Assembly (NCBI GenBank): GCA_030684815.1
Contig: JAUXXQ010000156.1
Span: 1 to 54,679 of the forward strand
Reading direction: 5' to 3'
DNA length: 54,679 nt
Source of the DNA: Methylobacter sp.
Lineage (GTDB): Bacteria; Pseudomonadota; Gammaproteobacteria; Methylococcales; Methylomonadaceae
In this document: in pieces, positions 50,321 to 54,679 of the stretch
Numbering within the stretch: the first letter of the stretch is position 1
How the letters are laid out: each line of letters starts with the position of its first letter
Made by a program: the position numbers and the translations under genes
Notes under the pieces: generated by a model
Seen by the model: only the letters and a program-made list of their open reading frames with translations
What the model was told of the DNA's origin: nothing
Databases searched by the model: none

Positions 50321-51897
50321 TGAGTTTAATCGCAGACTGGCTGGCCGCCAAACTGACCCCGGCCACGGTCAAAACACGGCAGACCGATGCCCCGCAAGCA
50401 GTCGCCTTGCACCGCGAATTTGCCGAACACCCGTCCAAAGGCCTGACGCCCGCCCGGCTGGCGGATATTTTTATCCGTGCCGAACAGGGCGACCTGACCG
50501 CACAAGCCGAGCTGTTTATGGACATGCGCGAGAAAGACACCCACATTGGCGCAGAACTCAGCAAGCGCGAGATGGCAGTCAAGAAGCTGGATTGGGAATT
50601 GCGCCCGCCGCGCGACGCGTCGGCCGCCGAAAAAGCCAACACCAAAAAATTGCAGGATCTGATTAACGACGAGTTGGACATTGGCAGTTTACGCACGGAT
50701 GCGCTGGACGCGATAGGGCACGGCTATTCATGTATCGAGCTGGGCTGGGGGCGCACGGCGGCGGGGCTGTGGTTTCCGAACCAGATTGAACACCGACCGC
50801 CGACCTGGTTTGTCTGTCCGCCGGATCAGCGCAATGTGCTGCACCTGCGCGACAGCGGTTCCATGATCGGCACGCCGTTGCAGCCGTTCGGCTGGATTCC
50901 GCATTTCCACAAGTCCAGGGCGGGGTATATTCCCAGAACTGGCTTGTTTAGGGCGCTGGCGTGGCCGTATCTGTATAAAAATTATTCGGTGCGGGACTTG
51001 GCTGAATTTTTGGAAATCTACGGATTGCCGATTAGAGTGGGCAAATACCCGCCGACTGCCTCTGACAAGGAAAAACGCGATTTGCTCAGGACGGTATTGA
51101 GCATCGGCCACAATGCGGCCGGGATTATCCCCGACACCATGCAGCTGGAGTTGCAGCAGGTGATGGCGTCGGGCAATGCCGACAGCTTTATGGCGATGGT
51201 CAACTGGTGCGAGGCCAGTCAGTCCAAAGCGATTTTAGGCGGCACCCTGACCAGTTCGACCGCCGCCAATGGCAACCGGGCGCTGGGCGAGGTGCATAAT
51301 GAGGTGCGCCTGGACATCCGCGACGATGACGTGGTGCAACTGGATCAGACACTGAGCAGTTACCTGGTCTATCCAATGGCGATGCTCAACGGGCTGTTTG
51401 CCGATAATCGTTGTCCGAGCTGGGTCAGCGATACGCAGGAGCCGGACGATCTGGCGCTGTATGCCGATGCACTGCCTAAGCTTGTGGGTGTTGGTATGCG
51501 CATTCCGGCGCGTTATGCCTATGCACGGTTAAAGATTCCCGAGCCGGAGGGTGATGAGCCGGTGTTGCAAGTGGCGGCCACTGTGGGAGCCGACACTGTG
51601 GGAGCCGACACGGCACTGGCGGCGCTATCAGCTGTTCGCGGCTCGGTGGCCGCTCCCACGGCGGACATCACTGAGGTGCAAACCGATGTGCTGGCCGTTG
51701 CGGCCGGGGCATCGGTCAAAAGCATGGTGGACAGCATCCGGGATCAGGTCGAACAGGCCGACAGTCTGGAATCGTTGCGTGACCGGCTGCTGCATGGCTA
51801 TGGCGATTTGGCCGGTGATGAGCTGGTTAAAGTCATGGCGCTGGCATTTGCTGCTGCGGATTTGTCGGGGCGGTTTGATGTGCGGGAGGAAGGATAA
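50320..51897 (+). CDS. Portal protein, DUF935 (Mu gp29)
   Basis: 525 residues from MSLIADWLAAK. Family motifs: LTPARLADIFIRAEQGDLTAQAELFMDMREKDTHI, YSCIELGWGR, KNYSVRDLAEFLEIYGLPIRVG. Forms the dodecameric DNA gate at the capsid vertex. Residues about 423-447 (VGADTVGADTALA, RGSVAAPT) are encoded by family B repeat units read in frame. Confidence 0.9.
   Translation: MSLIADWLAAKLTPATVKTRQTDAPQAVALHREFAEHPSKGLTPARLADIFIRAEQGDLTAQAELFMDMREKDTHIGAELSKREMAVKKLDWELRPPRDASAAEKANTKKLQDLINDELDIGSLRTDALDAIGHGYSCIELGWGRTAAGLWFPNQIEHRPPTWFVCPPDQRNVLHLRDSGSMIGTPLQPFGWIPHFHKSRAGYIPRTGLFRALAWPYLYKNYSVRDLAEFLEIYGLPIRVGKYPPTASDKEKRDLLRTVLSIGHNAAGIIPDTMQLELQQVMASGNADSFMAMVNWCEASQSKAILGGTLTSSTAANGNRALGEVHNEVRLDIRDDDVVQLDQTLSSYLVYPMAMLNGLFADNRCPSWVSDTQEPDDLALYADALPKLVGVGMRIPARYAYARLKIPEPEGDEPVLQVAATVGADTVGADTALAALSAVRGSVAAPTADITEVQTDVLAVAAGASVKSMVDSIRDQVEQADSLESLRDRLLHGYGDLAGDELVKVMALAFAAADLSGRFDVREEG
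51585..51665. repeat. REP family B units inside the portal gene
   Basis: GTGGGAGCCGACAC occurs twice in tandem (51588 and 51600), and GGTGGCCGCTCCCAC follows at 51645. All are in frame in the portal coding sequence near its C-terminal third. Confidence 0.65.
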
Positions 51898-52187
51898 TGG
51901 CTAAAAAGCGTATTTACCCAACGTACTGGAGACAATGGATTGGTAAGTTTGCAATTCAATCCGTTAAGTCAGGCGAACCCTCTGTTGTCTACATAGTGGG
52001 AATGAATAAATACGGCTCTATGATTGCTAGCAAAGTAAACACAGGGATTATCGGTTTTGTTAAGCCATGGCATTTGATCGATTATTCACCCAGGTTGTTT
52101 GATCGGCTGAATGATGCATGGAAAATTAAGGAAGCGCATCGGGTAATTGATAGACGAACTAAGCGGCTTTTGAGCGGGAAATATTGA
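51897..52187 (+). CDS. Hypothetical protein inserted between portal and gpF
   Basis: 96 residues (MAKKRIYPTYWRQWIGKFAI...), basic, with WHLIDYSPRLFDRL. More AT-rich than the portal and gpF genes around it. GAGGAAGG precedes the ATG, which overlaps the portal stop. Mu has no gene here. No family recognised. Confidence 0.6.
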   Translation: MAKKRIYPTYWRQWIGKFAIQSVKSGEPSVVYIVGMNKYGSMIASKVNTGIIGFVKPWHLIDYSPRLFDRLNDAWKIKEAHRVIDRRTKRLLSGKY

Positions 52188-52191
52188 GCAG

Positions 52192-53478
52192 ATGGCGTTA
52201 AATCTATCCCCAACCCAGATTGCCTTTAACGCCCGTGGCGACGGCAAGTTTAGCCTGCCATTTCAAGAACAAATCGATTTCTTCCGGCAAAAACTCAACC
52301 TGCCCACTGAAGCCTACGACGATATTTTAAAAGCCGCCCATGACCGCGCCTTTGTTGTTGCAGGCGCAACCAAGGCCGATTTGCTGAACGATCTGCGCGG
52401 CGCGGTGGACAAGGCCATTGCCGACGGCAAAAGCATCCACTGGTTTAGAAAGGAATTTGCGGCCATCGTGCAAAAACAAGGCTGGGAAGGCTGGACGGGT
52501 AGCGACACTAAGGCGGGGCGCGATTGGCGTACGCGGGTCATTTACAACACCAATATCATGAGCAGCTACAGCGCCGGGCGTTATGCCCAGCTGCACGATC
52601 CTGATTTACTGAAAGCCAGACCCTACTGGAAATATATCCATAACGACACGGTTGCAAACCCAAGGCCGCTGCATCTGAGCTGGAACGGTAAAGTGCTGCA
52701 TCACACCGACCCCTGGTGGAAAGTGCATTACCCGCCCAACGGCTGGGGCTGCCGTTGCCGGGTGACAGCGGTGCGAGCCAGTGAGTTTAAAGGCGACAAA
52801 GCGCCCAATGACGGAACCTATACCAAAACAGACCGCGACGGCGTGACCCACACGGTGCCGAAAGGCGTTGATTACGGCTGGGACTATGCGCCGGGGGCGA
52901 GTCGCACGACGCCGCTAAAAGACCTGATCGACCAGAAACTGATGCGCTTCCCTGCCGAAATTGGGGCGGAAATGTGGCAGGTGTTGAAGCCGGTGTTAAA
53001 AGCAGAGCAATTAAAAGCTGTGCAAGATATGGTAGCAACAGCTTCAGCTAGTATGATGCCTGCGGGTGCTGGCGTGATTGCCCATGTAATGGAGCCGGAA
53101 ACAGTTAGCGCATTAAAGAATTATGATGTTGATTTGTCTGACGCGGCCATTTGGCTAAGAGACCATGAGCTAATTCACGCGATTAGAGAGACTAAGGCAG
53201 GACGAGGCGCGGCGCTTCCGCTAGACGCTTGGCTAAACTTGCCTGAGCATTTAGAAAGTGCGGTCGCCTATTTTGATAAGGTCAATAAAAATGTTATTTA
53301 TGCCTTTGATCTTCCTGGCGTTGTTGGAAAAGTAGCGGTTGAATTGAATAAACTGGATAAAGTCCGTGATGCAGGCGTTAGGCGGAAAATAACATCAAAC
53401 TTTATTGTGACGGGCGGGATAGTTAAACTGGAAAATATGCAGGAAAGCCGTTATGTTCCATTAAATAAACAACCTTGA
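52192..53478 (+). CDS. Mu gpF-like head morphogenesis protein with toxin-like C-terminal domain
   Basis: 428 residues. Residues about 1-195 are the Mu gpF fold (TRVIYNTNIMSSYSAGRYAQL, then PRPLHLSWNGKVLHHTDPWWKVHYPPNGWGCRCRV with Cys187/Cys189), a minor head protein. From about residue 285 base composition shifts to more AT-rich, and the sequence changes character: DAAIWLRDHELIHAIRETKAG, LDAWLNLPEHLESAVAYFD, VIYAFDLPG, KITSNFIVTGG. This resembles the nuclease-like (barnase/EndoU/colicin/RelE-type) domains often fused to MuF proteins and thought to be injected with DNA. The toxin assignment is inference from this pattern. Confidence 0.85.
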   Translation: MALNLSPTQIAFNARGDGKFSLPFQEQIDFFRQKLNLPTEAYDDILKAAHDRAFVVAGATKADLLNDLRGAVDKAIADGKSIHWFRKEFAAIVQKQGWEGWTGSDTKAGRDWRTRVIYNTNIMSSYSAGRYAQLHDPDLLKARPYWKYIHNDTVANPRPLHLSWNGKVLHHTDPWWKVHYPPNGWGCRCRVTAVRASEFKGDKAPNDGTYTKTDRDGVTHTVPKGVDYGWDYAPGASRTTPLKDLIDQKLMRFPAEIGAEMWQVLKPVLKAEQLKAVQDMVATASASMMPAGAGVIAHVMEPETVSALKNYDVDLSDAAIWLRDHELIHAIRETKAGRGAALPLDAWLNLPEHLESAVAYFDKVNKNVIYAFDLPGVVGKVAVELNKLDKVRDAGVRRKITSNFIVTGGIVKLENMQESRYVPLNKQP

Positions 53479-53551
53479 GCGGTGCCGGATTCGAACCGGA
53501 TAATGCAGTCGCAATAGCGCTTACAACCGTTCCCATTGGAAACAACCGCTC
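53477..53551 (-). tRNA. tRNA-like element, degenerate
   Basis: Read on the minus strand, 75 nt fold as a tRNA body. Acceptor GAGCGGT/ACCGCTC is perfect (7 bp), the T-arm is CCGG-TTCGAAT-CCGG, and a D-arm (GTTT/GAAC) places GG at canonical positions 18-19. The anticodon arm is abnormal: stem GTTGT/GCGAC pairs but closes 10 nt (or a 6-nt loop if extended by two A-T pairs), and no standard anticodon can be assigned. No CCA is encoded. It begins 2 bp inside the gpF stop and runs against late transcription. Pseudo-tRNA or tRNA mimic. Confidence 0.5.
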
Positions 53552-53625
53552 AAAGTATGGTTTAAGTATAGCCAAACCCACGACAATAACAAGCCCATAA
53601 TTTAACCCCAACACAGGACGCCGCC

Positions 53626-53982
53626 ATGCAACGCAACTGGGACATTATCCGAAAAATCCTGCTGAAAGTCGAAGCGCTGCCCACCGAGGGCAGCGACTTT
53701 TATTCGGCCGACCTGGCTGACACTGACGCGGAAACCAGCGCCTATCACATGCGCCTGTTATTGGAAGCCGGGTTAATCATCGGCGGCTGTCGCGACGCGC
53801 TCGGTCCGCCCAGTTGCCATGCCAACCGCTTGACTTGGGAAGGCCATGAATTTTTGGACAAGATTAAAAATGAAACCCTGTGGCAGCGCATCAAAGCGAC
53901 AGCGCGCAGCAAGGGCATTGACTTGTCGTTTACGGTGATTAAAGACGTGGCCAAGGTGCTCATTGCCGGGGCGTTGTTATGA
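53626..53982 (+). CDS. DUF2513 domain protein
   Basis: 118 residues. MQRNWDIIRKILLKVEAL is the DUF2513 start, with MRLLLEAGLIIGGC and NRLTWEGHEFLDKIKN as winged-helix-like motifs, and a C-terminal FTVIKDVAKVLI segment. Found in phages and accessory islands; role unknown. Mu has no counterpart at this position. Overlaps gpG by 4 bp. Confidence 0.8.
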   Translation: MQRNWDIIRKILLKVEALPTEGSDFYSADLADTDAETSAYHMRLLLEAGLIIGGCRDALGPPSCHANRLTWEGHEFLDKIKNETLWQRIKATARSKGIDLSFTVIKDVAKVLIAGALL

Positions 53983-54428
53983 TTAGCATCGACTATAACG
54001 ACACCGCCGTGTTAAACGCCCTGCGCGAGCTGGCACAACACGCCGGCAACTTGCGGCCGGCGCTAAAGGAAATCGGCGAGGACTTAAAAGAATCGACTAA
54101 GCAGCGGTTTGGTACATACACCGGCCCCGATGGTGTGATGTGGGCCACGAATAGCGACGCCACTTATGAGCGTAAAGGCGACAGGAGCGGCATACCTCTG
54201 ACCGACTACGGCACCCTAGGCAATACCATCGGTTATCGGCTAGTGGGTAATGACGAGGTGCAAATCGGCAGCCCCATGGAGTATGCCGCCATGATGCAGT
54301 TCGGCGGCACCAAAGACGAGTTCCCCCATTTATGGGGCGATATTCCGGCACGGCCGTTTTTGGGCATTTCCGATGCCGACAAAGACGGCATATTGGCAGT
54401 ATTGCGCGATTATTTGACGCCGGGTTAA
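53979..54428 (+). CDS. Phage virion morphogenesis protein (Mu gpG)
   Basis: 149 residues of the gpG/tail-completion family: LRELAQHAGNLRPALKEIGEDLKESTKQRF, PLTDYGTLGNTIGYRL, YAAMMQFGGTKDEFPHLWGDIPARPFLGIS. Acts in late virion assembly. Next expected genes (protease/scaffold, major head) lie beyond the window. Confidence 0.88.
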   Translation: MISIDYNDTAVLNALRELAQHAGNLRPALKEIGEDLKESTKQRFGTYTGPDGVMWATNSDATYERKGDRSGIPLTDYGTLGNTIGYRLVGNDEVQIGSPMEYAAMMQFGGTKDEFPHLWGDIPARPFLGISDADKDGILAVLRDYLTPG

Positions 54429-54440
54429 AAAATGCGATTT

Positions 54441-54598
54441 GTCTCGTTCCCAAGCTCCAGCTTGTCTCGTTCCCAAGCTCCAGCTGTCTCGTTCCCAAGC
54501 TCCAGCTTGGTAACGCATACCCTCAAGCTCTGCTTGATGCTACACTGCAAGCAGAGCTTGAGGGTAGTCACTCCCAAGCTGGAGCTTGGGAGCGAGAA
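54441..54598. repeat. REP family A, full copy with two extra partial copies
   Basis: GTCTCGTTCCCAAGCTCCAG occurs three times in tandem (starting about 54440, 54463 and 54486), the first two cut short inside the palindrome. A full inner stem and a closing CCCAAGCTGGAGCTTGGGAG with CGAGA end follow. Confidence 0.8.
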
Positions 54599-54679
54599 AA
54601 CTGCCTGTCATGCTCGGTGAGTTTCAAGCGCACCCCCTGTATCGCCTCATCCAGCTTTTTGATGTCGCTCTTGGTGCTG
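54568..54679 (-). CDS. Partial gene at window edge, tail formed by REP DNA
   Basis: The minus-strand frame entering from the right edge reads STKSDIKKLDEAIQGVRLKL, then TEHDRQF, a coiled-coil pattern seen in small DUF1640/Bdr-type proteins. It then continues into REP sequence as SRSQAPAWE and stops at 54568-54570. The original C-terminus appears to have been replaced by the repeat. Only 36 codons are visible. Confidence 0.4.
   Translation of the reverse strand, partial: STKSDIKKLDEAIQGVRLKLTEHDRQFSRSQAPAWE

Noticed and set aside
33324-54679. CRISPR array from the regularly recurring palindromes
   Set aside because: The repeats are dispersed, differ in length and lack regular spacers; no cas genes are present.

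Overview
The window looks like a gammaproteobacterial chromosome carrying the left part of a Mu-like transposable prophage. Support for a gammaproteobacterium: a complete Na+-NQR operon (nqrABCDEF plus nqrM), the order rimP-nusA-infB-rbfA-truB-rpsO-pnp, SbcB, QueG and a two-domain J protein, all at roughly 50% GC. The copper-type genes (cupredoxin, type-C-like two-domain multicopper oxidase, NlpE-like protein, TonB receptor) would fit a methanotroph such as Methylococcales, but that is inference; no methane or methanol oxidation gene is in view.

Layout. Bases 1-1100 are decayed intergenic DNA: inverted-repeat elements, a frameshifted DUF29 pseudogene and a probable IS200/IS605-type end. Bases 1110-7975 hold a six-PAS histidine kinase, a tandem J-domain membrane protein, a DUF4124 protein, queG and an NlpE-like periplasmic protein. 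Bases 8135-13158 hold a TonB-dependent receptor and, on the opposite strand, a membrane-anchored cupredoxin and a multicopper oxidase, probably a metal (copper or iron) handling cluster. Bases 13422-15460 hold a CheZ-like protein, a TPR lipoprotein and polyphosphate glucokinase. Bases 15971-22250 are the Nqr sodium pump with its maturation factor. A CBS protein, sbcB and initiator tRNA follow, then the transcription/translation/RNA-decay block rimP to pnp (24453-32998), ending at tRNA-Lys(CTT).

From about 33324 to the right edge the DNA is a Mu-like prophage. Its left end shows a perfect 20-bp tandem duplication and three copies of an 11-bp motif spaced like the Mu L1/L2/L3 transposase sites. 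A leftward repressor faces an operator array and a rightward Ner-like gene. The early operon follows: small ORFs, MuA transposase, MuB ATPase, small DNA-binding proteins, DUF3164, GemA, a SleB-like hydrolase, a ParB-like AT-rich gene and an antirepressor. Next come a Mor-type activator, lysis genes, a DksA/TraR zinc finger, gp25-, gp26- and gp27-like proteins, terminase, portal, gpF and gpG. The right end lies outside the window.

Most unusual points: a second, protein-like reading frame of about 120 codons nested inside the MuA linker; a Mu gpF with a compositionally distinct toxin-like C-terminal domain; a 75-nt tRNA-like structure antisense to the late operon; a duplicated leader module in front of two early genes; and three families of palindromic repeats crowded into the prophage, some read in-frame through genes, yet essentially absent from the 33 kb of host DNA beside it.
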